Positions 43,625 to 53,168 are shown, counted from the first letter of the stretch. The stretch is 64,000 bases of DNA from JBJEDU01 sp051872395 (GCA_051872395.1 JBJEDU010000030.1:1-64000); one strand, 5' to 3'. A program made the numbers and translations. Notes: generated by a model not told the origin, from the letters alone.

Positions 43625-45319
43625 ATGAGTTTTGATGAAGAAAAATTAAAAAGATTAAGAAGCCAATGGGAATTTGGTGAAGCTGGCGAATGTCGTCGTG
43701 GCTTAATGTTAGGTATGGGTTATACCGAAGAAGAATTACATCGTCCACTTATCGCGATTGTTAATTCATGGAATGAATATAATCCAGGACACGTTCACTT
43801 AAATCAATTAGCGGAGCGTGTTAAACAAGGTGTTAGAGAAGCCGGTGGTTTACCACTTGAAGTAATGACCACAGGTATTTGTGATGGAATGGTTTTAAAA
43901 GATCCAAAATATATTGAAGTTCCATCAAGAAATAGTATCGCTGACCAAGTTGAAATTACTGTTGATGGTAACTTCTTTGATGGTATGGTCATGCTTTGTA
44001 CATGTGATTCAATCGTTCCTGGTTATTTAATGGCCGCGGCGAGATTAAATATCCCTGCCATTATTATTACTGGTGGATATATGCCACTTGGTCATTTCAG
44101 AGGAAAAGAAGTTCTTCATATTCATGCGCAAGATAAAGTTGGCACTGTTCGTGAAGGAAGAATGGATCTAGATGAATATAATGAATTAATCGCTAAGAGT
44201 TGGGGTATTTGTGGTGGTTGTACATCAATGACGACCGCGAATTCAATGTGTATGATTGCTGAAGCTCTTGGTATGACTTTACCAGGTAACTCCACAATGT
44301 GCGCGACTGGTTCAGAAATTAGAAACCTTAGCTATATGGCTGGTAAACAAATTATGAAATTAGTGGAAGCCGGCATTACTGCAAGACAAATTATTACTGA
44401 AGAATCTATTAAAAATGCGATTAAGTTAGATATGGCTGTCGCTGCTAGTAGTAACTTAATTCTTCATATTCCTGCAATCGCTCATGAAGCAGGATATAAA
44501 CTTCCATGGTGGAAATATTTTGATGAAGCCAGTAATACCGTTCCTCTTTTAAGTCATTTAGCCCCAAGTGGTATTTATAACTTAAAAGATCTCGATTTAG
44601 CGGGTGGTATGCGTGCGGTTCTTAAAAATTTATTACCAATGTTAAATGGTGATTGTTTAACCGTTACTGGTCATACATTAAAAGAAAATGTTGAAACCGC
44701 GGTTGTTTATAACACTGATGTAATTAGAACACTTGATAATCCAGTTACTAAAGACGCTGGAATTGGGGTTTTATATGGTTCATTAGCCCCAGAAGGTGCA
44801 ATTATTAAAATTGCAGCAGTGCCAGAACAATTAATGACTTATAAAGGAAAAGCCAAAGTATTTGATTCCTTAGATGATGCCTTAACAGCACTAAGAACTG
44901 GTAATATTCATGAAGGTGATGCTTGTGTCATTCGTTATTTAGGTTTAAAAGCTCGATTTGGTACGACCGCGTTTACTTTCCAAGAAGAATTAAAAGGACG
45001 TCACGAATTATATAATTCTTGTGCGGTCATTACTGATGGACGTTTCTCAGGTGGTTCAAGTGGATTGAGTGTTGGTTATGTTTCTCCAGAAGCCGCGCTT
45101 GGAAGTCCATTAGCCATTGTTGAAGATGGTGATGAAATTTTCATCGATGTTCCAAATAGAAAGATTGATCTTTTAGTGGATGAAAAGACAGTGAAAGAAA
45201 GATTAAAACATTTCCACTTTGAATTCCCAAAAAATAAATATCCTCGTTATTTAAACTTCTTTGCTAAGAACGTTTCTTCAATGGCAAAAGGTGGAATTTG
45301 GGACGACGACGAAGAATAA
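43625..45319 (+). CDS. IlvD/EDD-family dehydratase (aldonate dehydratase candidate)
   Basis: 564 residues. The three cluster-binding cysteines are in GICDG (Cys86), CTCDSIVPG (Cys127) and GGCTSM (Cys199); NSWNEYNPGHVHL and the C-terminal DGRFSGGSSGLSVGYVSPEA are family signatures. IlvD makes 2-oxo acids from dihydroxy acids in amino-acid synthesis, but no other ilv gene is here; adjacency to a KDPG aldolase and KDG kinase indicates dehydration of a sugar acid to its 2-keto-3-deoxy form. A GAAAGAGGG ribosome site and 32-base gap set it slightly apart from the SDR. Confidence 0.92.
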   Translation: MSFDEEKLKRLRSQWEFGEAGECRRGLMLGMGYTEEELHRPLIAIVNSWNEYNPGHVHLNQLAERVKQGVREAGGLPLEVMTTGICDGMVLKDPKYIEVPSRNSIADQVEITVDGNFFDGMVMLCTCDSIVPGYLMAAARLNIPAIIITGGYMPLGHFRGKEVLHIHAQDKVGTVREGRMDLDEYNELIAKSWGICGGCTSMTTANSMCMIAEALGMTLPGNSTMCATGSEIRNLSYMAGKQIMKLVEAGITARQIITEESIKNAIKLDMAVAASSNLILHIPAIAHEAGYKLPWWKYFDEASNTVPLLSHLAPSGIYNLKDLDLAGGMRAVLKNLLPMLNGDCLTVTGHTLKENVETAVVYNTDVIRTLDNPVTKDAGIGVLYGSLAPEGAIIKIAAVPEQLMTYKGKAKVFDSLDDALTALRTGNIHEGDACVIRYLGLKARFGTTAFTFQEELKGRHELYNSCAVITDGRFSGGSSGLSVGYVSPEAALGSPLAIVEDGDEIFIDVPNRKIDLLVDEKTVKERLKHFHFEFPKNKYPRYLNFFAKNVSSMAKGGIWDDDEE

Positions 45320-45338
45320 AAATTTGAAAGAAAATAGT

Positions 45339-46931
45339 ATGGATAAAATAAGTAGAGAAATTAAAGATTTTCTATTTGTCGGAAGTGGAGTTTCTTCCTT
45401 AGTCGCACTTCATAATATTGATACCAAGAAATATGATTGTGCAGTAGTTTCTTTAGGAAACGGCTCCTCTCCTTTTATCCATGGTATTTCGATTCCAATA
45501 ACTAAAGAAGATTCAATTGAAAAATATTATCAAGAATTTTTACTTTCTTCCCACTTTCAATGCGATAAAGAATTGGCTAAAACATTAACATACAATTCTT
45601 TGAATGTTGTCGATTTTATTAAATCGATTGGTTTAGATTTTAATAAAGATAAAAATGGTAATTATGAAGTATTAAAACCATTAGGAATGAATTATCCACG
45701 AGTGGTCTCAATTAAAAATGAATTAGGACATATTGTGCAAACAAAATTAAAAGAAGACAAAGTTGATGAAGTTGAATTTATTAGTGGAAAATTAATAAAA
45801 ATATTCAAAAATGGCAATGTTTTTGCTTCAATTATCGCTTTAAATAATAAAGAAATTAAAATTGTTTATTCCAAAGGAATTCTTATCGCAAGTGGAGGAT
45901 TTTCTAAATTATATTCATTTTCCACGAATAGTTTTGATTTAAGTGGTGATGCCTTGTTCGCTAGTTACGATATTGGCGCGAGTTTATGCGATTTAGAATT
46001 TGTTCAATTTGAACCAAGTGTCGCGGTTTATCCTACCCCTTTGGTAGGTAAAAGCGTGATAACCACACTATTTTATAGTGGGGCAACTTTAGAAAATAGT
46101 TTAAATGAAAGATTTATGTTTAATTATTCTAAAGATGGGGAAAGAGTCAATAAAGATTTAATGAGTAAAGCAATCGCTAAAGAAATTAAAGAAGGTAGAG
46201 TTTCTTCTCATGGTGGCGTTTATTTCAACGCGACTGGTGTTGATAAAGACCTACTATTAACTTCGTATAAATCTTACTACGATAGATATAAAAATGTTGG
46301 TATTGATATTAGTAAAGAAAAGATGGAAATCGCCCCTGGCGCGCATACGACTTTAGGAGGCATTAAAGCTAATAAAGATTGTCTTAGTGAAGTTAATGGT
46401 CTATTTGTTTGTGGCGAAGCCATGGGTGGAGTTCATGGAGCGAATAGAATGGGTGGATGCGCTGGGTTAGAAACTTTTGTCTTTGGTGATATCGCTGGTA
46501 AATCTATTAATAAATTTTTAACTTCTAATTTTAAAAGAATTGATAAAAATGATTTAAATGATATCGATATTGAAGTAAATAAATTCATCAATTCTTTAGT
46601 GGTCAATGATAAAGATTATTCTTTATTTAAAAAAGAACTTGGTAATATTTTAACTAATAATTTTGGTGTTATTAGAAATAAAGTTGAGATGTTAGAAGGC
46701 TATAAAAAAGCTTTAAATATGTTAAATAAACTAGAAAAAGAGGAAAAATCTCTTTCTTTAGTTTCTTTAATTTCTAATCTTTCTTTAGCTCTACTAATGA
46801 TGCAATCTGCCTTAAATAGAGAGAAAAGTGTAGGTTGTCATTATATTAAAAATATAAATGAAGATGATAATGAACCTCGTTATCAAATTGTCATAAATAA
46901 ATCTTATGGAATAAGAAAGGAGCAATTATGA
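45339..46931 (+). CDS. FAD-dependent oxidoreductase, fumarate-reductase/aspartate-oxidase flavoprotein type
   Basis: 530 residues from ATG 45339 (the frame is open upstream inside the dehydratase gene). FAD-binding FLFVGSGVSSLVAL at the N-terminus lacks the usual GxGxxG third glycine (G-S-G-V-S-S). LEFVQFEPSV, HTTLGGIKAN and GLFVCGEAMGGVHGANRMGG are signatures of the succinate dehydrogenase/fumarate reductase flavoprotein superfamily. No iron-sulphur or membrane-anchor subunit is encoded nearby and no signal peptide is seen, so it is a soluble enzyme. Substrate unknown. It overlaps fdrA by 4 bases, which ties its function to FdrA and DUF1116. Confidence 0.82.
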   Translation: MDKISREIKDFLFVGSGVSSLVALHNIDTKKYDCAVVSLGNGSSPFIHGISIPITKEDSIEKYYQEFLLSSHFQCDKELAKTLTYNSLNVVDFIKSIGLDFNKDKNGNYEVLKPLGMNYPRVVSIKNELGHIVQTKLKEDKVDEVEFISGKLIKIFKNGNVFASIIALNNKEIKIVYSKGILIASGGFSKLYSFSTNSFDLSGDALFASYDIGASLCDLEFVQFEPSVAVYPTPLVGKSVITTLFYSGATLENSLNERFMFNYSKDGERVNKDLMSKAIAKEIKEGRVSSHGGVYFNATGVDKDLLLTSYKSYYDRYKNVGIDISKEKMEIAPGAHTTLGGIKANKDCLSEVNGLFVCGEAMGGVHGANRMGGCAGLETFVFGDIAGKSINKFLTSNFKRIDKNDLNDIDIEVNKFINSLVVNDKDYSLFKKELGNILTNNFGVIRNKVEMLEGYKKALNMLNKLEKEEKSLSLVSLISNLSLALLMMQSALNREKSVGCHYIKNINEDDNEPRYQIVINKSYGIRKEQL

Positions 46932-48457
46932 AAAAGGTAATTATTAAAAGAAGTCGATATGTTGATTCTGTTACTTTGATGGGCATCAGTGAAAAAGCTC
47001 GTAAAAAAGAAGGAATCATTAATGTTGAAGTTGCGATGGGCACAAAAGCTAATAAAGAAGTCCTCCTTGATAGTGGTTTCGTGTTAGCTGATGATATCAC
47101 CGCGAACGATCTAATAATCGCAATCGATTCAAAAGAAGAATTATTAGATAAAAACATTGAATATATCGAATCATTATTAAATAAGAAACAAGCGAGAGGA
47201 AAAGTGTTTACTGATTTAAATGATGAAGATGTGAACGATAAAGATTATGATATCGTTCAAATTTCTTTACCAGGAGAATATGCTTTTGTTGAAGGAATGA
47301 AGGCCCTTAAAAAAGGATTACATGTCTTCATGTTTTCAGATAATGTTCCATTAGAACAAGAAAAAATAATGAAAGAATATGCCTATGAACATAACTTGTT
47401 ATGTATGGGTCCTGATTGTGGTGTTGCTCTTATTGGTGGTTTATCTTTAGGTGCAGGAAGCATTATTCGACCAGGAAGAGTAGGTATCGTTGGTGCTTCT
47501 GGTTCAGGAGCACAAGAAGTAGGTTGTTTAGTGGAAGCCTTAGGAGATGGTATTTCTTCTCTTATTGGAACTGGTGGAAGAGACTTAAATCCTATGATTA
47601 ATGGTCTAATGATGAAGATGGGTATGAAATTACTCGATCAAGATGATAATACTGAAGTTATCGTTTTAGTATCTAAATTAGCAGACCTCAACGTCATGAA
47701 AGAAGTCCTTAATGACGCTGATAAACTTCAAAAACCAGTCGTCGCTGTATTTTTAGGAAGCAATGAAGAAATATTTAAAGGTCATAGAACTATCGCAGCA
47801 TTTTCATTAGAGGCCGCGGCAGTGGAAGCTGTCAAATTATTAGGCATTAATAAATCACTTCAAATAAGTGAAGAAGAAATTGAAAAAATCGCTGAAAGTG
47901 AAGTTAAAAAATTCAATTCTAAACAAAAATATATTCGTGGATTATATTGTGGTGGAACTTTCACTGAAGAAGGACTTATATATTATAAAAACCATATTCC
48001 AAATATTACTCTTTATTCAAATATCTCATCGAAATACACAATTAAATTAGATGATAAAGATGTTAGTAAAGAAAACACTATTTTGGATATGGGCGCGGAA
48101 GATTTTACCGAAAAATTACCACATCCAGTTTTTGAGCCTAATCTCCGTTTAAAAAGATTAGAAAAAGAACTTTTAGATGATGAAGTCGCGTTAATTACTC
48201 TTGATTTCATTACTGGACCAGGAGTGCATGAAGACCCTGTTACTTCATTTATTGAACTAATTAAAAAACATCGACAAGAAAATAAAAATTATGTTTCTTT
48301 CATCGTTAATATTTGTGGTTCTATAGAAGACCCTCAAAATATTTTAAAGATTAAAGAAGAATTAAAAAACGCTGGTGTTATCGTTTCTTTTTCCAATAAT
48401 GAAACCGCGAGAATTGCTGGAAAAATTCTTTCTAAATTAAATGAAAGGAGTAAATAA
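46928..48457 (+). CDS. fdrA: FdrA/AllF-family protein (CoA-ligase-like fold, acyl-phosphate-forming transferase subunit)
   Basis: 509 residues. The N-terminal third matches FdrA (VAMGTKANKEVL), followed by a succinyl-CoA-synthetase-alpha-like nucleotide-binding part with MGPDCGVA (FdrA usually MGPDCGTA), IVGASGSGAQEVGCL and GTGGRDLNP. The C-terminal part has FITGPGVHEDPVTSF. In E. coli FdrA with YlbE and YlbF performs oxamate carbamoyltransfer, yielding carbamoyl phosphate for carbamate kinase. No allantoin-pathway gene or carbamate kinase occurs here. SD AGGAGC precedes the ATG. Confidence 0.92.
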   Translation: MKKVIIKRSRYVDSVTLMGISEKARKKEGIINVEVAMGTKANKEVLLDSGFVLADDITANDLIIAIDSKEELLDKNIEYIESLLNKKQARGKVFTDLNDEDVNDKDYDIVQISLPGEYAFVEGMKALKKGLHVFMFSDNVPLEQEKIMKEYAYEHNLLCMGPDCGVALIGGLSLGAGSIIRPGRVGIVGASGSGAQEVGCLVEALGDGISSLIGTGGRDLNPMINGLMMKMGMKLLDQDDNTEVIVLVSKLADLNVMKEVLNDADKLQKPVVAVFLGSNEEIFKGHRTIAAFSLEAAAVEAVKLLGINKSLQISEEEIEKIAESEVKKFNSKQKYIRGLYCGGTFTEEGLIYYKNHIPNITLYSNISSKYTIKLDDKDVSKENTILDMGAEDFTEKLPHPVFEPNLRLKRLEKELLDDEVALITLDFITGPGVHEDPVTSFIELIKKHRQENKNYVSFIVNICGSIEDPQNILKIKEELKNAGVIVSFSNNETARIAGKILSKLNERSK

Positions 48458-48462
48458 GCGAT

Positions 48463-49881
48463 ATGAAAATTATTAAAGAAAATAAAACCAAACCAAGAGT
48501 TATTAATATTGGTTTAACTCGTTTCTATGATGCGATTGTTAATCAAGATGTTGAGGCTGCTTCAATTGATTGGAGACCACCATATAAAGGTGATGATGAA
48601 CTCAAAAAATTAGTGGATTTATCTCCTTCTTTAAGAAAGAAAATCAATCTCGCTAATCAAGAAGCTGTTTCTAAAATTATCGATGGTAATCCTGTGTGGG
48701 TAGATATTTTACCTGCCGGTGAAGTCATCGAAGGATTAGAAGATTATACGATTATTCATAGTGGACCACCAATCGATTATGAAGATATGGTTATGCTCCA
48801 TAAAAGAGGAATGGTCAGTGGTTGTCTATTTGAAGGATGGGCAAAAACTGAAGAAGAGGCTGTCAAATTATTAAAATCTGGAAAGATTAAAATGATGTCA
48901 GCGTTAGATACGAACACTGTTGGTGCCGGTACTGGTATTATTACAAAATCTGTCGCGATGATTATTATCGAAGATAAAGTGACTGGAAAACGTGCAGCGA
49001 CTTTCCCTGCTGAAGGAGAATTCCAAGGTGGATTCTGTGGTTGGGGTTTATATAACGAAGGCATCGCTAATAACTTAAAAGTTATGAGAGAAAAATGGCT
49101 TCCAGTTATGCGACAAGCGGTGAAAAGTTTAGGTGGTATTCCTATTAAACCAATTCTTGCTGAATCGATGCAAATGGGTGATGAAAACCATACTCGTCAG
49201 ACAGCGTCTGACCTATTATTCGATAAAATTTTATTGCCAGCAATGTTTAAACTTGATTTACCAAAAGAAGAAATACTCAGCGCGATGAAATATGTCGTTG
49301 AAACACCAAGATTTTTCCATTGTTTTGGTCAAGGCGCTAGTCGAACAGCCTTAATTGGTGCGGATGGGACAAAATATTCAACGATGGTTACTGCAGTATG
49401 CGGTAATGGTGTCACTTTTGGTATCAAAGTAGCAGGCTTACCAAATAAATGGTTTATCGCTCCGGCTCCAATGATGAAAGGTAAATACACTTCTCCAAAA
49501 TTCACTATTAAAGATCAATTACCATGGATTGGTGATAGTTGTGTTGTCGAATGTTATGGTATGGGCGGTTTAGCGTGTTCTTGTTCCCCAATCGTCGGTA
49601 ATTTAAGAGGATTAACACTCAAACAATGTATCTCTATTACTCGAGAGATGGAACAAATTACCATTACTCATAATCCATCTTTCCCGGCTCCAAACTTAGA
49701 TTTTGATTTCTTACCATGTGGTATTGATATTGTCAAAGTATTAGAAACTGGAATTACTCCAGAAATTCATGGTGGAATGTTCAATTATCAAGGTGGTTTG
49801 ATTGGCGCTGGAAGCGCTAGAATTCCATTAGAGTGCTTTAAAAAAGCGATGGAAGAATTTAAGAAAGTCTATGGAGAATAA
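48463..49881 (+). CDS. DUF1116 protein (AllG/YlbE-like)
   Basis: 472 residues, the usual length for DUF1116. Conserved stretches: IDWRPPYKGD, PAGEVIEGL, LHKRGMVSGCLFEGWA, FPAEGEFQGGFCGWGLYNEG, QMGDENHTRQTA, FHCFGQGASRTALIGADG, and CYGMGGLACSCSPIV. Partner of FdrA in oxamate carbamoyltransferase. It follows fdrA after five bases and its 3' end overlaps the epimerase gene by 11 bases. No residue known to be essential can be judged, since the family's mechanism is poorly mapped. Confidence 0.92.
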   Translation: MKIIKENKTKPRVINIGLTRFYDAIVNQDVEAASIDWRPPYKGDDELKKLVDLSPSLRKKINLANQEAVSKIIDGNPVWVDILPAGEVIEGLEDYTIIHSGPPIDYEDMVMLHKRGMVSGCLFEGWAKTEEEAVKLLKSGKIKMMSALDTNTVGAGTGIITKSVAMIIIEDKVTGKRAATFPAEGEFQGGFCGWGLYNEGIANNLKVMREKWLPVMRQAVKSLGGIPIKPILAESMQMGDENHTRQTASDLLFDKILLPAMFKLDLPKEEILSAMKYVVETPRFFHCFGQGASRTALIGADGTKYSTMVTAVCGNGVTFGIKVAGLPNKWFIAPAPMMKGKYTSPKFTIKDQLPWIGDSCVVECYGMGGLACSCSPIVGNLRGLTLKQCISITREMEQITITHNPSFPAPNLDFDFLPCGIDIVKVLETGITPEIHGGMFNYQGGLIGAGSARIPLECFKKAMEEFKKVYGE

Positions 49882-50743
49882 TAATTTATTTATTATTGAA
49901 AATGATTTTATTAAATTAACTATTTCTTCTTTAGGTGCAGAAATAGTGTCTTTAACTTATAAAACAACAAACAAAGAAAAAATATTTGAGGGTGATGATA
50001 TTTGGAAAGGTCATTTCCATAATATCTTCCCTCTAGCAGGAAGAAATAAAGATGATATTTATGTTTATCAAAACAAAAAATATCAGCTCAATCTTCATGG
50101 GTTCGCTAAAGATAAAACATTTACTTTAGTTAAACATACAAAAGATTTTATCTCTTTTAATTTAAAAGATGATAAAAATACCTTATTACATTATCCGTTT
50201 CACTTCTTATTAACAATTAGTTATTTATTAAAAGATAATTCCGTTATTATCGAATACAAGATTAAAAATTTAAGTGAAACGAAAATGTATTATTCAATTG
50301 GTTTACATCCTGGATTTAAGTTAGATATCACTGATGATAACCAATTGAAAAATTACAAAATTTTATTATCAAATAATTCGTATAAGAAATTATTAACTAA
50401 TGAACAAAGATTAATAAAAGATGAAATCATTGTTAATAACAATTGTATTGATATTGATATTAATCAATTCAATAACGGAGGACTTCTCTATCAAGTCGAT
50501 AGCGATAATATCGATTTGATAGATGAAAGTAATAAAAAGATTATTTCTTTAAAATTAGATAAGTTAGATTTTCCCTACCTCGTTCTATATTCACACAAAA
50601 ACGGACATTTTATATGTATCGAACCTTGGAGTGGAATAACTAGTTTAGAAAATGAATCAAAAAATCTAATTGATAAAAGAAATATATTCCAATTAGATGT
50701 TAATGAAGAAGCATATAAATCTATCACTTTGGAGGTCAATTAA
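49871..50743 (+). CDS. Aldose 1-epimerase family protein (mutarotase, LacX type)
   Basis: 290 residues of the galactose mutarotase superfamily. NIFPLAGR, LHGFAKDKTF (His of the general acid/base pair), SIGLHPGF (second His) and FICIEPWSGI (Glu) are present. Interconverts alpha and beta anomers, supplying the anomer used by the dehydrogenase. Overlaps the DUF1116 gene, so strongly coupled. Confidence 0.88.
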   Translation: MENNNLFIIENDFIKLTISSLGAEIVSLTYKTTNKEKIFEGDDIWKGHFHNIFPLAGRNKDDIYVYQNKKYQLNLHGFAKDKTFTLVKHTKDFISFNLKDDKNTLLHYPFHFLLTISYLLKDNSVIIEYKIKNLSETKMYYSIGLHPGFKLDITDDNQLKNYKILLSNNSYKKLLTNEQRLIKDEIIVNNNCIDIDINQFNNGGLLYQVDSDNIDLIDESNKKIISLKLDKLDFPYLVLYSHKNGHFICIEPWSGITSLENESKNLIDKRNIFQLDVNEEAYKSITLEVN

Positions 50744-50745
50744 AT

Positions 50746-51396
50746 ATGCAAAAATATGAAGTACTAAAGACAGTAAACGAAGAAAAAATTGTCGCGATTG
50801 TAAGAGTTAAAAATAGCGATACCGCTATCCCGTTAGTGGACTCTTTAGTTAAAGGTGGAATTAAATGTATTGAAGTAACATTTACCTCACCTTATATGCA
50901 TTCTGTTTTAGAAACTATTTCAAGAAAATATGATGGTAATCCAAATGTCATTTTAGGAGCAGGTAGTATTTTAGATCCCGTTTCTGCGCGAGTGGCGATA
51001 TTAAGTGGAGCAAAATTTATTGTCACTCCAACTATTAGTGAAGAAGTCGTAAAGATTTGTAATCTTTATAGTGTTCCAGTATTTTCTGGAGTTATGAGTC
51101 CTACTGAAGCACTCAAAGCCAAGGAAGTTGGTGTTGATGTGGTGAAGATTTATCCTGCTGACCAATTCAAATTTAATATCATTAAATCTTTAAAAGGACC
51201 AATGCCAACCTTAGAAGTCATGCCTACTGGTGGAGTGAATATTACCAATATTAAAGATTGGATTAAAAATGGCGCTTTTGCGTGTGGAGTTGGTGGTTCA
51301 TTATTCGATGGACTAAAAGAAGGTAATTTTGAAAAAATTACTAACAACGCAAAAGAATTTTTATCCGCCATTAAGGAGGCAAAAGAAAATGAATAA
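50746..51396 (+). CDS. eda: 2-keto-3-deoxy-6-phosphogluconate aldolase (KDPG/KHG aldolase)
   Basis: 216 residues, class I aldolase. IVAIVRVKNSD, GIKCIEVTFTSP (catalytic Glu), LGAGSILD, FIVTPTISEEVV and DVVKIYPADQF (Schiff-base Lys) are the family landmarks; MPTGGVNITNI binds phosphate. Cleaves KDPG (or KDPGal) to pyruvate and glyceraldehyde 3-phosphate. Overlaps the kinase gene by 8 bases. Confidence 0.95.
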   Translation: MQKYEVLKTVNEEKIVAIVRVKNSDTAIPLVDSLVKGGIKCIEVTFTSPYMHSVLETISRKYDGNPNVILGAGSILDPVSARVAILSGAKFIVTPTISEEVVKICNLYSVPVFSGVMSPTEALKAKEVGVDVVKIYPADQFKFNIIKSLKGPMPTLEVMPTGGVNITNIKDWIKNGAFACGVGGSLFDGLKEGNFEKITNNAKEFLSAIKEAKENE

Positions 51397-52423
51397 TAAA
51401 AAAGAAAAAGTTGTCACTTTTGGTGAAATAATGATGCGAATTAATCCAAAATTGAATTATCGCATTGTTCAAGCTCAAGAATTTGATGTCACTTATGCTG
51501 GTGCAGAAGCCAGCGTTGCTGTCTCTTTATCAATGTTTGATTTAGATGCTTATTTTGTCACTAAATTACCAAATACAGAAATAGGTGATGCTTGTTTAAA
51601 TTTTGTGAGAAGATATGGTGTTAAAACTGATTACATTAAAAGAAGTAATGACCGTTTAGGGATATACTTTGTTGAAAAAGGAGCTTCTCAACGTCCATCA
51701 AAAGTTATTTATGATAGAAAAAATAGTGCGATTAGTAATGCAGTTATTACTGATTTTGATTGGGATGAAATATTTGAAGGGGCAAAATGGTTTCACTTTA
51801 CTGGAATTACCCCAGCATTAAATCCTTCTTTAGTTGATATTTGCTTATTAGCGTGTCAAAAAGCCAAAGAAAAAGGGGTAATGATTAGCTGTGATTTAAA
51901 TTATCGTAATAAATTATGGAGCAAAGAAGATGCTTCTAAAGCAATGAGTAAAATCATGCCATATGTTGATTTATGTATCGCTAACGAAGAAGACGCTAAA
52001 GATGTCTTTAATATTGAAGCTAGTCAAACTAACATCAATGATGGAAAACTCAATGTTGAAGGCTATATTGATGTTAGTAAAAAATTGATTGAAAGATTCA
52101 ATTTTAAATATGTAGCGTTTACATTAAGAGAATCACTTTCCGCCTCTATCAATAATTGGAGTGGTTTATTATATGATGGAAAGAATGCTTACATCTCAAA
52201 TAAATACAATATTAATATTGTTGATCGTTTTGGGGGTGGCGATTCTTTCGGCGCTGGTTTAATATATTCATTAATCAAAGGCTTTGATAATCAAAGTGCG
52301 ATTGAATTCGCGGTTGCCAGTAGTGCGCTTAAACATTCAATCGAAGGCGATTTTAATTTAGTTAAAGTTGATGAAGTTTTATCCTTAGCAAAAGGAAATA
52401 AATCAGGGAGAGTGCAAAGATAA
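51389..52423 (+). CDS. PfkB-family sugar kinase (2-keto-3-deoxygluconate kinase type)
   Basis: 344 residues from ATG 51389, which has AAGGAGG upstream; the frame is open back to 51329 but inside the aldolase gene. VVTFGEIMMRINP and YAGAEASVAVSLSMF are KDG-kinase-like openings; DLNYRNKLW is the substrate-region motif and DRFGGGDSFGAGLIY the catalytic DTxGAGD site, here DRFGGGDSFGAG with Arg in place of Thr, as in many KDG kinases. It phosphorylates the 2-keto-3-deoxy sugar acid just before the aldolase step. Confidence 0.92.
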   Translation: MNNKKEKVVTFGEIMMRINPKLNYRIVQAQEFDVTYAGAEASVAVSLSMFDLDAYFVTKLPNTEIGDACLNFVRRYGVKTDYIKRSNDRLGIYFVEKGASQRPSKVIYDRKNSAISNAVITDFDWDEIFEGAKWFHFTGITPALNPSLVDICLLACQKAKEKGVMISCDLNYRNKLWSKEDASKAMSKIMPYVDLCIANEEDAKDVFNIEASQTNINDGKLNVEGYIDVSKKLIERFNFKYVAFTLRESLSASINNWSGLLYDGKNAYISNKYNINIVDRFGGGDSFGAGLIYSLIKGFDNQSAIEFAVASSALKHSIEGDFNLVKVDEVLSLAKGNKSGRVQR

Positions 52424-52430
52424 TTAAATT

Positions 52431-53168
52431 ATGAGTGACATTTCATTAAGAAACGTATCAGTTACTTACACATCAAATAAAGAAAAAACTGTTGCATTAG
52501 ATGATATTAATGTCACTTTTAAAGATGGAGATTTTTGTGCTTTAATTGGACCTTCTGGAAGTGGAAAAACTACTTTAGGAAAAGTAGTCTTAGGTTTACT
52601 AGATTATAAAGGTAATATTTATTTTTCTTCTTTGAATGCGAACAATATTAGTGTCGACGAGAGAAATTTTGGATATATTCCTCAGGAATATATTTTATAT
52701 CCTCATATGACGATTTTTGATAATATTGCTTTTCCTTTAAAAATGAATAACGCTAAAAAAGAAGAAATTGTTGAAAGAGTGTACGCTTTAGCAGATGAAT
52801 TAAATATTACTCATCTTCTTTCAAGAAAACCAAGATATTTATCAGGTGGTCAAAAACAATGTGTCGCGCTCGCTCGAGCGTTAATTAAAAAACCTTCTTT
52901 CATTGTTTTTGATGAACCTTTAGCGAACTTTGATACTCCAACAAGAATGGAAGTTAGAATGCTTATTAGAAAAGCGCTTAAAGCAAGAAATATTGGTGCG
53001 ATATACATTACTCATGATATCAGCGAAGCGCTTGCTATCTCAGATAGAATATATGTAATAGATAAAGGAAAGATCGTTTTAGAAGATACTCCAATCAATG
53101 TTTTCAATTCTTCTTTACCAGTGGTAAACGATTTAAAATCAATTATTGATTATGATCGAGATATATAA
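52431..53168 (+). CDS. Short ABC transporter ATP-binding protein
   Basis: 245 residues with Walker A GPSGSGKTT, signature LSGGQKQ, Walker B FIVFDEPLANFD and switch His in ITHDISEA. It resembles MalK/UgpC in the ATPase core but ends where MalK begins its regulatory OB domain. It may energise the sugar importer of this operon or work with the three membrane proteins that follow. Overlaps the next gene by 17 bases. Confidence 0.9.
   Translation: MSDISLRNVSVTYTSNKEKTVALDDINVTFKDGDFCALIGPSGSGKTTLGKVVLGLLDYKGNIYFSSLNANNISVDERNFGYIPQEYILYPHMTIFDNIAFPLKMNNAKKEEIVERVYALADELNITHLLSRKPRYLSGGQKQCVALARALIKKPSFIVFDEPLANFDTPTRMEVRMLIRKALKARNIGAIYITHDISEALAISDRIYVIDKGKIVLEDTPINVFNSSLPVVNDLKSIIDYDRDI

Noticed and set aside
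43625..45319. Dehydratase as biosynthetic IlvD
   Set aside because: No other branched-chain amino-acid gene is nearby, while KDG kinase and KDPG aldolase are, so an aldonate dehydratase role is preferred.
45339..46931. Flavoprotein as L-aspartate oxidase (NadB)
   Set aside because: No nadA or nadC is near, and overlap with fdrA ties it to the acyl-transfer module; superfamily kept, specific function not.
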